The notes beneath the pieces were generated by a model. It had not been told where the DNA came from, did no database searches, and was given only the letters and a program-made list of their open reading frames with translations. This document shows, one piece after another, positions 19,815 through 33,580 of a stretch of DNA of 64,000 bases. Position numbers and translations under genes: made by a program. This DNA comes from Escarpia spicata (lineage: Eukaryota > Annelida > Polychaeta > Sabellida > Siboglinidae). Every line of letters begins with the position of its first letter. Position 1 is the stretch's first letter. The stretch covers positions 47,111,748 through 47,175,747 of the forward strand of contig OZ023205.1 in the NCBI GenBank assembly GCA_963995525.1, read 5' to 3'.

Positions 19815-22800
19815 CATATGATGGGAGGTGTATGGTTAGAATATATAGAATTACAAATGGCAATAAGGGATGCACAACAGTGTTTGACCCTAGTCAATGA
19901 GTAGCCAACATGACCTGACCTGACCATTGCTAATTACACTAAAGTAAAATGTACCCCATATACTGTTTGTACACTTGGCCATTAAACCATAAATACATGA
20001 TAACAATTAATTAAGATAAACACAACAAAGCAAACAAACATGATAGTTACAATTTTAGTATTCAAAAGTTCATGCGCAAAATCAGTTGAGAATAATAGTA
20101 AACTATTTTTACAACATGATGTAATAAAACAGTTTTACAGCTACAGTTGTGGGTTGGTGAGTAAAGTTCTACATGCACTATAAAGCTACATTTTTGTTCC
20201 TGAGAATCCGCAATAAACAGTTTATGGATGGAGTATTTGTTCTGACTTCCTGTTAGACATCCATCTTGCCTCACTGTGGTCAATGACTCACTCGGTATAT
20301 TTCCCCCGATCCCTTTATTCCATTTTATTTCTACTAACAGCTGCACACAAACCCAACTGGAAACACTCTTTTAGAACTTTGTGTCAAAATAACTCCTAAA
20401 ACTCCTTCCTCTTTTGATTTAGCTCAACACAAATCACATTCGTTGAGGTTTAAATTTGCAGTGTGTGAATAGTTAAAGTATCAGGTATAACTGCAGGTAA
20501 TAATCACTGTTGGTTTAATAAGAGTACAGGTAAATATCCCTACATTTGTGTTTAAATAATAAAATAATTAGCAGTAACTTTAGCCATTAGATGTGATAAC
20601 TTGGGGAAAGTGAGCAGCCTTAAATGCTATAGTATAGAATCGGACCACTTTGCCAATTATGTTGCAACATTTTACCTGATCTAGTAAAAATTAATTAACA
20701 CTTTGTTCAATGATTTCATAAAAACTAAATAATAGATTTGTAGAAACGAGCAAGCTTGTCACAGTGGATGCCAGATAGGTTCAATTTGTCATTAAATGAG
20801 TCTGAAATGACCAGAGCGAAGCAATCAAAAGGAAAACATTATTTTTATAACCTGCCCACAGTGTTTCCAATTGCCACTTTATGCTTATCACTGACTATGT
20901 TCATGGCACACATCCTCATCATATATTTGCATTTATGACATATTATGCTACCATAGAAACTGCAGACATCTGGGCATCAATGTATGATTGGGTGTAACAT
21001 ATTATTCAAATATCATCACAGAGTATCATGGCAGAGAATGTCAGTACTGTAGAAGACTGGAGGAATGACTTCATTCCAAGGATGCTGCACTTCACTGTAG
21101 TCGCGTCGGTATTGTTTGATTCAAGACAATCCACAATATCATGTAACCCAGTAAGTTTAAAACTTTCATTTTAAATATATTTAAATAACTATAGATATAA
21201 TTTGTGAACTGCACCCAATATTTATACTAACACACTTATAATTATATTTTTTACTTAACATTGTCCCAAAATGCTGCCAAACATTTGCAAGAAAGAGTTG
21301 TGTATTTACAGACCTAAGATAAATGCTGCCTGATTGCCTTTCTAATTGAAGCATGCTCAGATTACCAATAACTAAAACAGACATATAACTAGGCCAGAGG
21401 AGAGGCAGAGACTTGGTGAAGAATAAACAAGTGCTTGTGCAAACAACTCAAGACAGACTAAACAAATGCCATGTGTTGACTGACTAAGACATATCAAATG
21501 AGTTCTCTCTCTTTTATCTTTATCAATGCCAACAACATCCTGCCTAAACTTTCAAATGAAAACTTGCAAGTGCTACATGCCAAAAAAATGTGGTGGGTGA
21601 ATCCTCATAAAATCTACTGGATAACATTTCAGATTCTTGATTGCACACACAATACACATTCTCCACAAAACGGGTTGGGCCTTTTGTTATTCCAGATTTA
21701 AACTATATGTTTATATATATATATATATATTTGTTTAAATTTGTTTTTTACTTATTTTAATATAAAAAATATGTATTGGCTGGTTTCACTCCTATTCCAA
21801 CCCAACAAAACGTATCTTCGTAACAAGACACATAACAGCAATGACAAATTAAAGAGTTATTATTTCAGCAGTCAATCATGATGACAGGAAACGTGTATGT
21901 TGTTATTACAACAATGCACTAGTTATTACAACATAGATGTTAAGACAACATCTGCCTGATATGGCACTGATAATTTAACAACAGCGCAGAAACAATACAT
22001 CGGGTACACAATAAACTAGGTCTTCATGTCAATGCTGCTGAATACACAGAAATAAAGCAATGTTAATTGCACATACTTAGCTAACAGACCACCGGAGATT
22101 GGTAGCAAGATATATGTCAACAATGACATAGTTTAATTACAACATTCCATGAAGTTGAAGAAATAGCAATATCAGAAACGTCTTTGAAATGATTCTGTAG
22201 CTTATTCACGAATACAATTACAAAGTATCCACGATGTGAAATGTTAGGGCTTAAGCTTGACAAATTCTGAACGTAGACATAAAATAATGCAAAAAATACA
22301 AGACATCAAAACAAATATTGAAATTCTTCATATAATAAAGAGAAAAAACTTATATCGAAATCCATTAAGTTCAGTGAACTTCAAAAAATAATCAGTGATA
22401 TGACAATCTTAAAAAGCTGCTACTACAAAAGTACAAGGCTGGATTTATGACAAAAAAGGCTGAATTTTAATCTCATAGAAGGAAAACATTATAAAATGGA
22501 CTGATCATAACCTGAACAAAGTATGAGAAGATTGGAGAAAACGCATGAGTGGAGATGACTTGCTGCCAAACTTCTAGATAAAAGAAGACATAACTGACGA
22601 GAACACAATATTAATTATCTTGGTTAAAAAAGTAATACAGGATTTCAGGAAGTTGAGATGACATGAAATGATCATGGCTTTTTGGCAAAACTAACAAGAA
22701 CTTACACATTTTGGCAACATGTGCAGGACAGACATCATGAAAGTCGGTCAAACTGTACCTGATAGGAATCTGGTCTGAGAACCGCCGTGTACATCCTTCC

Positions 22801-24023
22801 CATTCGATACCCGAGGGAACAACGGCTTCTCTCTCCCCCCTCTCTCTCCTACTTGGTTGGTTGCTCAAAACTCCTCCAAATCCAAAGAACCTTCCAAATC
22901 AATCACCCTAGTCTCGGTCAACTACAAGAGCTTCTCTTGATATCAACAAATTCACCTTCAATCTTCTCAATCATGACATAACATCTATTCGCAGGTAGAG
23001 AACTAAGAGAAGATCTTCACAATCACTGTTTCACAGCTGCTGTTACAGGATTCGTTTAACAGATGACTCCACTTCATAATGGAATATATGTCAGCGAACA
23101 AAGCCTATTGGTGTTTACGCGGCTGGGCCTGTGGACAGTCGATGCTAATGAATTCCATTGTATCTTCAGGACACTCGTACCAATCACATTGTCTGTGTCT
23201 CTTGACCTTGCTTGCGCTCTCGGTCCTACTCACACACTTGTGCCATCGAGAGAGAAGCACCAAAAAAGATCCATCAACGGAGCTGCCAATGGGTTATTCA
23301 CTAGGCAATTTCAACCTAGCAGCGGGAATGTTTAGGAACAACACCCAGTGTTTAGATATGGTACTGCTGGCCACTCACACCAAAATAAACACTGGCTTTT
23401 AATGCAGGTTTGTGTTTATCTTTGCAGCACTGGCCACTGCAGTGCATTAGTGTCCCCACCACACCACGCACTATTAAACTGGTGAACAAACAGGACACAT
23501 TTATCAATTCAGTATTTAATTCCATAAGAGCTACATGATTCATAACTTGTGGTTGGCTTTTTCTTGGAATAAAAAATGATCATGTTTTAACAACTGAGAA
23601 ATTTGTTAACATAATTTGAGCCCTTTTTTTACTTGGATTCATTAGAAAATTTAGCATGTTTCATAATTTTAGTTAGTTCCAATTAATCTAACAAAAAATC
23701 AAAACAAACAATTTGTCCAAGTTGAGCAACAGACTAGATAGATTTCTCACCCAGTCCTTCCTTTTGGCACAAGCGACCAGAACTGTTCACATACAATCTC
23801 AAAGCCTTGTGAAAGAATTATGTAACATGTAAACACATTTTTGTTTATTATCTCATGGCTGCTATTTTTTTTTTAAACCCTGCATATCCATGTATACATT
23901 AAGTGCTGTTTTGTATTACTTATTTTTGCCAAAATAATAAATTTTTATAATATGCTGGCAGAATATCACTTCAATATAAAATCAAAATAATTTGGAAACA
24001 TAACTCAACCGTTTACTGTACAA
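19815..24023. other. Long non-coding stretch, nothing recognised
   Basis: AT-rich sequence. I see no conserved protein motif, RNA gene or element ends. A short TA run lies at 21713-21730. A block at 22730-23450 is less AT-rich than its neighbours, but frames there are short and without recognisable motifs. Confidence 0.5.
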
Positions 24024-24212
24024 CTGAACAATATGGCAAAAGTGGCATTGTTATGGGCTGATGGACAACATGACAGAAAATGGCTCTATTGTGGACCTCT
24101 GGACAACTGGACAGTATGACAGAAGGTGGCATTGCCATGAACCACTGGACAATTGGACAATATGACAGAAGGTGGCATAGCCATGAGCCATTGGACAACT
24201 CGACAATATTTG
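24024..24212. repeat. Tandem repeat, 46-bp unit
   Basis: Units starting GGACAACTGGACA (24101), GGACAATTGGACA (24147) and GGACAACTCGACA (24193) are 46 bp apart and share TATGACAGAAGGTGGCAT. A shorter unit starts at 24063. The minus frames across it are repeat by-products. Confidence 0.8.
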
Positions 24213-25090
24213 CTGACGTATTGAGGTAAACATGCAGCTTCCACCTTAACAGCTTCACAAACAGTTGGCTGTTGACCTAGCGTTTCACAAATAAGTACAC
24301 ACACCAAAATAGAGGAATAGGTCAGCTGTGTCTTAGCACAAACCACCAATTCAAGGGGCTGGGTGACCACAAAGAACATTACAGTCATTGTCAAATTTCT
24401 TTTAAAAAGTGATGAAAGTGAAGTCAACAATTACTCCATTATGTATGATGCTTTATGTTGGATAATTACAGTGAAAATCATGCAATATTCCAGTTTCAGG
24501 TTTGTGTAATTAGTAGCTGTCCTGTCACATTATTTTTATTACTAAAGTTTTGAGTATTTTGGTCTACAAACAATTTGGTCTGCAAGTGAGCCAAAGTACA
24601 AACAAAAACTGTGAAAACCAGTGAAAACTAACCAAATAAGGCGTTTAATAAATAAAGTACTTTTGTTTTATTCCTGTTATTGAGTGTTTTCCACTTCAAA
24701 AATATGTAAATCCAAACTGTTACAGTAACGTGTGATATTCAAGGATGATATAGCAAATAGAAAACTTAATATTTGTCTTTGCTAAATATTTGTCTTTTAC
24801 TTCTTACATTTGTTTTTGAACACTAATACAATACTTTGTTTGACTTATATGGTTAATGGAACATTACTAAAAAACGGTAATACTACAAAAGTAGCTAATT
24901 TACTGGCAACTCGTTAATCACATTAGATTTGTAACTAGTGTTCAAAGGTTTCATTTAAATATGAGGACAGCTCGTAGTATAGCGAACAAATCTGGCCTAA
25001 ACCCTAAAATAAGAAATAGGAATCTCCCTGACTTATATTATAAATGTATTTTGTCATGTACTTGGTGGTTATATATTTATATCTGTCTAC

Positions 25091-25094
<4 letters not shown>
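24213..25094. other. Non-coding stretch, nothing recognised
   Basis: AT-rich, with only short unsupported frames. Confidence 0.5.

Positions 25095-25177
<83 letters not shown>
25095..25177. repeat. TG microsatellite
   Basis: About 80 bp of uninterrupted TG. Confidence 0.95.
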
Positions 25178-25179
<2 letters not shown>

Positions 25180-25301
25180 ATACAATTGATTAAAATGATA
25201 AGACGTTATACTAATTAACATAGAGCTACAAAGAATTCAAATTAATACTGAAGTCTCCTAAAATTACAATCGCTAGCACGATGCACACTGTTGGTCAAAG
25301 G

Positions 25302-25615
25302 GGGCGCGCGATAGTGTAGTGGTTAGCACATCCGCCTGACATGCCGGCGCCCCGAGTTCGAAACCCGGACCGGGCAGGTATGGTATATTTGGTGTAAAAA
25401 CCTGGCTCTCAACATTGGGGACTGTGTATCCCTCGTGACTCGGAGATCACGTTAATGTCGGTCCCGTCTCAATTTGGGACGTAAAAGAACCACTGAGGAC
25501 GACAAGCACCCTGGCAGTGACCACCCTCAGTGCCAGCATAGAAAGGTCGGCTTGGCGATAATGTTCTGAAAAAGGCTGACTAGTTGAATGAGACCTCATA
25601 AGATCACTGTAACCA
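25302..25615 (+). mobile_element. tRNA-Val-derived SINE
   Basis: The head (25302-25376) resembles a tRNA-Val gene. TAGTGTAGTGG at 25312-25322 fits the pol III A box, and GTTCGAAACC at 25356-25365 fits the B box. CATCCGCCTGACATGCCGG stands where the anticodon arm would be. The acceptor arms do not pair cleanly, and a non-tRNA body of about 240 bp follows (CTGGCTCTCAACATTGGGGAC, GGCAGTGACCACCCTCAGTG), so this is a SINE rather than a working tRNA gene. The end near 25615 is approximate, with no clear target duplication. Confidence 0.75.
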
Positions 25616-27104
25616 CAATATATACAGACTAGTCAGTTAATAGAACGTTGCCGAGTGCTGGAAACAACTAGAACTAGAACACACATAACTGTATTGTCTA
25701 TAAAATGGCACAGCTAATTGCTGTTGTCAGCAACAAGACAACCTATCACTGCCACCATCTTCCTGGTGGCAGTAACGAGGTGCCTGCCCTTAAGTTCACC
25801 TCATTCACAGATGACCTGATGAGACACTTAGTCTCAGGTCAGTGCACTGAATTAACCACAACTATCCACCAGTCGCCTGTTATTATATATTGTTATATCT
25901 AGAGATCGAGACTGAACTTGACCCGCCTTCACTGACAAACAATGGTCACGAAAAATAGTTGTGTCTAAATAAGGCTATGTTTACTCGGTGAGTCAGGGCA
26001 GATTGAGTGGAGACAGGGCCAGGCTAACATATTAGCACATGTATGGAGACTTGGCCAGCAGACAGGCTGTGGGTAAATAAACACACTCCAGGCACTGCCA
26101 TTCATTATCAGCTGTAGGTAAACAACTGGTCAGACCAGGCAAAAGCAGTTGCCATGGCCACTGCTGGCTGAATAAAAATCTCAGGGCAGATGTGGTTAGT
26201 GCTGTGAATACATAAGTGCAGCTTGAATTCAGGTCCCACAATCGCCTGCCGAGTGTGATTGTGGGGTGTACTTCTACTCAAGCTGTCCCGCTTGAATTAA
26301 TTATAAACGTTAGACACTGTGATTTAAATGTTTCTAGTAGGTGTTTCTGTCAGTTATATTTTTATTGGTAAGACTAAACCCGATATTGATGTAGATCAAT
26401 TAAGACCTTTTGAGAAAAAAATTAAGATAAAAGAGACGCTTTTACAGCAAGTTAATTTTAACCAATTAAATCCAGCATTAATAACAAATAATAAATATTA
26501 TTATCACAGGATAAACTACTATGAATTTGGTTAAATCATATGTAACCACGGTAGGCTCACTACTTAACCATTAACTACTTTGTAGCCAATGGCTAAAACA
26601 ATCATCAAGGATTTGTTTTCACCTAAAAGAAAAAACACTAAATGGAAGACCTTTTGCCAACTGAGCTGGAAAAAAACTTGGTCAGTTAAGAAAAAACTAC
26701 CACTTTGCCAAATGGCTAATCAAATAAACATGTTCGATGAGCCCAGGTAAGGATGTTAAACAAAACTATTACAAGGTACAGATGGTGATGTCGTTATGAC
26801 GAAGGCCATCCTGACATCGATCAATAATATTATGTTTATGGTGTCACAGTATTAAAGGCTTCATTGTTTACTTTGAACTTAACTTTGCCGGGTCACATTT
26901 TAGTGTTTTATTGATTCTAACAAACATAAATTGCCTTGAGGCAATTGAGCAACACAAACTTCAAACAGGAGGTGGAAGTAAATTCATCAATTCAAATATT
27001 GTAGGAAATATATATAAAGGATGTCACTCAATGACAAAGATTCTTAAGGATCAATCAAAGCAGGACTACAAAGCCAACAATATCTGACATGTTAATGCTA
27101 AATG
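25616..27104. other. Non-coding stretch, nothing recognised
   Basis: No supported coding region. Frames at 25705, 26032 and 26328 lack recognisable motifs. Confidence 0.5.
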
Positions 27105-27180
27105 GTGAGTGTGTGAGTGTGTGTGAGTGTGTGTGAGTGTGTGTGAGTGTGTGAGTGTGTGAGTGTGTGAGTGTGTGTGA
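27105..27180. repeat. GTGTGTGA microsatellite
   Basis: Mixed GTGA and GTGTGTGA units in tandem. Confidence 0.95.
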
Positions 27181-28829
27181 TGCGTGTTTGTCATAAAACT
27201 GTACTACAAACTAAACCTGTCGCAAGTTCTTACAGCACTAACTGATGCTGACACTGTTCTTGGTATGGAATTAAAGCCCCAGGTCCAAAGATATCCCACG
27301 GGTCTTAGTTATACTTCCACACCCGGTGCAATCACAACACTAGTCATCGGTAATAAAGTCATAATCCTGTCATTCTCAGTATTCTAAACTCAACAGTATC
27401 ATTCTAACGTAGCCACTTTGCCATTTTTGTGATTCATACAAGGCACATTTGAGTAGGTTTCGTGCAGATAGAAACAGTAAAATTCACATTAAAACCAAGC
27501 GAAATAATTAAAGCACTTACAAATGATCTCTCAGAGAAGTCAACAGCCACAAAATGCGACAAATGTGCATACAAAACAGGTCGCCATTGTGTAGTTGCAA
27601 ATAATCCAACAAACCACTGCAGTGAATAAATGGTCTTGAAGAACCATAAAAATTGGAACGGTGATTATACTCATCAATGTAATATCTTTTAAATATATTA
27701 TCCAGCATGACTGTTTCGTTACAAAATGTTTCAATAAATCATAAACCTGAAATGATTGTTGTGAACACTGTTTGTATTTCAATCCTTGGAACAATAGCAG
27801 ATAAATCTGTATACAAATAATCTGAACAAAATCTAAATAAATAATTAATTTATTAAAGTACTATTCCATCGCCCATAACATGAGGGAATCGTCAGCAATG
27901 AATCGCCCCCTGTGGTGTCACACGTGGACTACCGACTGCATGACAATCAGATCATCACCAACTACTGAAAGACCAACAAACACAGTTGAAGAATGGTCAA
28001 CCATCTGTGACTGTATCACCCTGGTCACTAATGCAAGACACATTTGACTGACTCATGTCTGGATCCACCGGTCAGTGACTCACTCCATACATTACAAACG
28101 TAATATATACATACAAGTCACAAGATTTACACCAGCTACCTGCTGAAATGGAACAAAAGAAACCATATTTCAAAGGAAAAGACACCAACCAACACACAAA
28201 CATGCTGAGCATTTAATGCCCTGTAGAGGCACCAAGCAGATCCTTGACAGGAAATCTACTACACCACTGCTGCTAACCACAGTAATTATTCTCCATCGTT
28301 TTACAACAACAAACGGGGTAAACATTCTAGGTAAACCGTGCCAACTTCTCAGGAAAATGTCATGCATTTGCAAGGACATTTATTAACATAAATTTAAAAA
28401 ATTTACAAACAGCAACATTTTGCACTGAGAGTTATTCGAGGTTGACAGACGTAGAATCTTAATAACTGCAGTGTGCTCTTTAGACATTTCTACAATTTGT
28501 TTGCGCAAGACATTGCTGGCACCTGTTGCTGTTTGATGCGCGTTTGATAGCACTGTGCGGTGTGAGGGTGTTGCAAAGAACATAAATTTTGGACATCACA
28601 AGACAACAGCATAAACATACTCGCTAAATACCAGTTCCTACATTCAGTCCTGTACAATTTTAGTTGGGAAAGAAAACAACAAGAACAGCACATTTACATA
28701 GTAAATTATTATTAACTCTATACACATTTTCCATCTTTAAATAACACCAAACTTATTTAAAGCTCCTTCCACAATTCTGTGGTTTTGCTAGTCTCATTTT
28801 AGAATCATTCTGCAAACAATGAAATCTTT
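27181..28829. other. Non-coding stretch, nothing recognised
   Basis: No gene or clear element. The block 27860-28080 is less AT-rich, but has no recognisable motif. Confidence 0.5.
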
Positions 28830-28943
28830 GTAACAGCAAGAATAAAACTTACATTGTAACTGTATTTGAAACTTCCAATATTTTGATCCGTCTATCGCAA
28901 GTTTCAAATGCAGTTCCAATGTAAGTTTTATTCTTGCTATTAC
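28830..28943. repeat. Long imperfect inverted repeat (45-bp arms, 24-nt loop)
   Basis: The arm at 28830-28874 (starting GTAACAGCAAGAATAAAACT) is the reverse complement of 28899-28943 with three mismatches by eye. The loop is 28875-28898. A transcript from either strand would fold into one long hairpin. It may be a tiny foldback (MITE-like) element or a small-RNA precursor. I see no target duplication. Confidence 0.8.
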
Positions 28944-31900
28944 AACTTAATATTGGATCAATGAACAATACCTTCCATAATAAAATCTTTCTATTATTCA
29001 CTGTTCACATTGCTACCAAGTTTGTGCAAATGTTTAATTTATATGACAAACTGATATAGTATTTTCGACTGGGACCATTAACATCCAGCAAATAACTGTC
29101 AAAAGTAGTTCTGGTTCTTTACATACTATAAATGAAAGAACACAACATTATCGCAAGTTACCTGATCTAATGACCAATGATTCCCTTGGAGCGCAGAAAC
29201 GCGTCAATAATGCGTTGTATGCTAGAATGCTGCATATGCCCAAAAGATGCATACAAAAACGTGTCTGAGAAATCTGGCAAAATTGAACGACGCTTGTGTA
29301 TAATCCAGGCTCACCTCGATTTTGCCTTTATTAACTATAGTTTTGCCTAAATTTGACGCGATAATTAAATCCTCATCATCCCAGGTATATTTATGCTATA
29401 AAAATATTGTGTCTTAGGCTCAGTGCATTTTGAGGCCCAAATAGCACTCTAGTCTTTACCCGAATACAGACAACGGCTGCACGGACAACAAACAGAACAA
29501 AGGCCTGAGTTATTTAAATCGCATCTTACTTTGTTGATTGGACACTGAGAACAGTCTAATCAATACCCCTGTGCCTTGCATGTCATTGATATTGTTTATA
29601 AGCTTTAGTCGAGCACCGAGAATAGCGTTTGTTGCCGCCGACACCATATTATTACCCATCGTCAACTTTCAACTCTTGCCAAACAAAGTGGAATCCATTC
29701 ATATCTATACAAAATAATATCCATCCATACATGTACACTATATGCACATTAAAAAATTTATGTATGTTTGCTAAATATTACAATTGGAGTACATTGTAAA
29801 TAAAAATAAACATTTTAAAAGCATATTTATAAATCATGCCTTTGTCACCAAGGCTCACAAATAGCACATTCATTACAAATGCCCCCTTGGGTCATAAACT
29901 TTGGAAAAAAGACAATGCTATGTTCTAGTCTTACATGTAATAGTCTTACTGTATAGTATAATTTACACCCAACTTATAACATAATTTCCTCTCTCGATGC
30001 AATCTCAAACACTGATTGGTGTATCAATGAGTTTATAAATGTTTAATCAACATGGTTCTCTGAATATGTTAATTTATTAATCTTTTTTTGTAAATTAATT
30101 AATTTATAACTAATTTATATATTATTTTAATTGTTTTTTTTATAATGTTTCTATATTGTGAGCGCATTGATTAACTATTAGTTAGAGATCGCACGGAAAA
30201 AAAACCTGTATTATTATTATTATAATATGTTTAGTTGGTGCTCTCTCACATATGGGAATCATCACTCAATGTCACAAACTGATGCATCGGATTCCTCAGT
30301 TTGAATCTCCCTATCCTTGGAGCAGTAGACTGTAGTAGCATGACAAGTCCACGAAAAATGGGGCACACCTACCGAGAATGTATCTAGTTTTGTAATGTTA
30401 CATATACTGAAAAAAACATTTCTGAGCACTTTGATATTGATGGTTATATATTTTGTACCAAAAAATATGTTGCTTAGACAATCCTGAACAGAATTCAAAA
30501 CAAGTTAAATAATAACATGATTACTTGCCTAATATTTAAAAAAATGTAATGTTCACATTTACCAGCTTATTTATGCGATGATACTATCATGCAAATGATT
30601 AGACCAAACTGATTAGGGGCACGTCAAGTTTCGAAAAGGCATAAATCATATTCAGTTATGTACAAATGTGTAGTATGTGTACAGTTACCTGGGTATATAT
30701 ATATATTATACACTGTATATATTACATTATATTTACATTATAATGAACTGCAGTCTAAGGCTAAAGCAGATTGCACCACTAAGGAGAGACTACTGTTTCG
30801 GGAAGAAGAGACGACATACCTCGGACATAGTCTCCTTCCTGCAGTATGTCGTTGGTGGGCACTGTCACTTGGCCAGCACACACTCATCTAGCAAGGCCAC
30901 GTCAAACTTCATCACAACGTCAAAGTCTGTCAAACACAACAACCTATATCAATCCCACCTTTCTCCAACCAGCAATGGAAGAAGGAAAATATAAATTGAG
31001 GTATAGTATCAATGGCGAGGTGTCCCTGAATTTCAGGGACAGAGAGATAAGAGAGCAAAGTTAGCCTTATAGAAAAATGTACAGTAGGTCGTGTTTTTCT
31101 TCAAAGTTGGTGTGAATTTATTTAAAAAAGTATTTAACTCTAACATTCAACTTGAAATTGATCATAAATTCATAGATACTTTGATATCAAAGCAGTGGAA
31201 TCAGAATCACCACAGGACTAGCTCATTGGAATCAACAATTGTTTTTTTTATTCGCCATGTAGTAAACTATTACACAACAGCGCTGCTCTGTATTTATTTT
31301 AATCTATGGATGGCTTGGGAAGGGAGTTAACGCCAAGGGAGATTAATCATTACTGCAAAACTCTGGAGTCTGAACTATCATCACGGACTCATTGCTTCAA
31401 ACAGGAATACAACATACAAACTGGAATTGAAGGTTCAGATCATTCCAATATTGGAATCACTTATGAAAGTAGTGGAATCTGAATATATTGGTAAAGCATT
31501 TTTTAAGAAACTTAATTTCTTTCCTTAATAGTATTTTACCTGGACACATAGCACAGCACATTATGTTTAGTAATAAATAAAAATAACACTTGTACATGTG
31601 CTCAATATTTACATTTATTGTTTTACAATAGCCATTATAATTAAGAAAAGTACTACAATATATAAGTTAGAAAAAATATTGATAATATAATAATATAAGT
31701 TGTTTAAATTTTAATACTAAAATTATGATTATTGGGGATATATTTTTGTGTATTTTACTGTAATCCACATCTTAACACAACCTGTAGGCATACATTATGC
31801 AGCTTGGTCCTTTTTAAGGGTTGTACCAGTAAACTGAACGAAGCTATTTACTAGACAAGATATTTACTTGACAACTGACAAGCTGACATTGACAATACAA

Positions 31901-32042
31901 TTGATGTAATTATATCTGCCAGTATTATTGTTATGCTTTGGTATATCATGGAGTTTTTTGGTGACTGTAACTAGGCAGTGTATATACTGTGTGTGCATAT
32001 TTTATAGTTGAACAATTCCAACCTTGTTCCATGTGTGTTTGA
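28944..32042. other. Long non-coding stretch, nothing recognised
   Basis: Very AT-rich in places (30060-30240, 31600-31760). Frames near 30660-31060 and 31091-31330 have no recognisable motifs. No RNA gene seen. Confidence 0.5.
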
Positions 32043-32166
32043 ATGTATACTGTGTTGTCACACACTGTATACTGTCTGTATACTGTCACACATGTACACT
32101 GTGTTGTCACACATGTACACCGTGATGTCACAATGTGTATACTGTCACACATGTACACTGTCACAA
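32043..32166. repeat. Minisatellite of ACTGT(GTTG)TCACACATGTAC units
   Basis: Irregular units of about 18-30 bp built from GTATACTGT, GTTGTCACAC and ATGTACACTG. The protein frames on both strands are by-products. Confidence 0.75.
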
Positions 32167-32990
32167 ACATAATAACTAAATTATTAGTATCAGATACACT
32201 AGTACCAGTTTCATGCATATTATGGCAGCTTATTTACGACTACACTGTATTGTCAAGATAGAAAACTTCTTGACACAGTGACACTGCCAAAAGCAGCATG
32301 CACTCTTCACTAATATCAAGAACGAATGCATAGTAGTAGGGATAAATGATTATTGCCCAAGCTGTGCATGGTGCAGAACTCTACCTTTCAGGTTAGCATT
32401 AGTAATACAGCCGAGATGGTGTTAGTGTTATCTTTTTATTGTAACTTACACGTGCAATTGTTCCTAGTTACACTGGATGTGCATTAGTTAACACAGCTAG
32501 ACTTTTGAAGTTTCTTGCTCAAACATTATCATTGTGAGTCTATATGCATTACAACACAATTTGTGAAATGAAATCTTACCAACAAGATAAATGTACATTT
32601 TTCTTGCTGTACTATCGTGTCGTAAAAACAATGTGTAAACATTGAAAAAAAAAATTCTCCTACAACTTTTAATTATATTCCACCATAAAATATATTATTT
32701 GGAAATTCTAATAATTCTTGTGCTTACATTTATATAGGTAACAAGGGTGCACTTAAATTGTGTATTTCCTTGTTTTGCTGTGTGTGTGTGTACACGCATG
32801 CTATTATCCATCTCCAAGTTCAAGTCAGCATTCCATTAAGTTCTTACCTCAAGAAAGGTCAATAATTGCTCAAGATTGAGACTGTCTGAAGACTTTGTTT
32901 TCTATAGTTATTTTCCAATTTCTCTGTAGACTTTTGTGCTATTATGCAGGTACTCTGTAGTATATCGGGAGGCAGATGTTTCGGTCCAAA
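32167..32990. other. Non-coding stretch, nothing recognised
   Basis: AT-rich, with no supported feature. Confidence 0.5.
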
Positions 32991-33580
32991 ACATGTTCAG
33001 ACCATGGGCCGAACCATCCGCTTTAAATAGGAATCTGTGACGCGTGGGCCAAACCAACCGTTTGTGTAACCGGTGCAATCGGGTCTGTATGGGCCGAACC
33101 ATCCGTCTTGTTTCTATTGTGAAATCAGACTTGCGACATGTGTATTGTGTGGTCTAATCGTTATTCTGTCTAGGGTATTCTTAGTATCTTACCGCAGACT
33201 TGTAACTATTTTGAATTGCGTCTTCCGTACATTCTAACTAGGAAATGGTTGTCATAATAACCACTGGGGATTATTAATTCTTGAGGAAATATTCCACTAA
33301 TATAATAATCGTTTGCGTATATATTCTAACTAGGAAATGTTTGTCATGTAATAACAACCGGGGATTATTAATTCTTGCACTGTAACACCCGAGTTCAAGC
33401 AAACCAACAAACAAATAAACAAACAATAAAGACGTGGTAGTAATTTATTGAGAAACATCCTACACAATTTTCAAACGCAATGGGCCGAATCACTGCTTTG
33501 ATCATTATTCATAGGCCGAAACATCCGACTTTTGGTGAAGTGGGCTGAACCATCCGCCGGCGTGGGCCAAAACATCCGGG
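32991..33580. repeat. Cluster of GGGCCGAACCATCCG motifs
   Basis: Seven copies or near-copies of a 15-bp motif lie near 33004, 33038, 33090, 33481, 33513, 33542 and 33563, with variants GGGCCAAACCAACCG, GGCCGAAACATCCG and GGGCTGAACCATCCG. Two more lie in the duplicated block at 33945-33980. Spacing is irregular, so it is not a simple tandem array. Between copies, ATTCTAACTAGGAAATG...GGGATTATTAATTCTTG occurs twice (33230-33284 and 33322-33377). Confidence 0.7.

Noticed and set aside
24961..25218. Cys-Val repeat protein
   Set aside because: Translation of a TG microsatellite.
25302..25376. Functional tRNA-Val gene
   Set aside because: A and B boxes are good, but the acceptor arms pair poorly and a SINE body follows directly.
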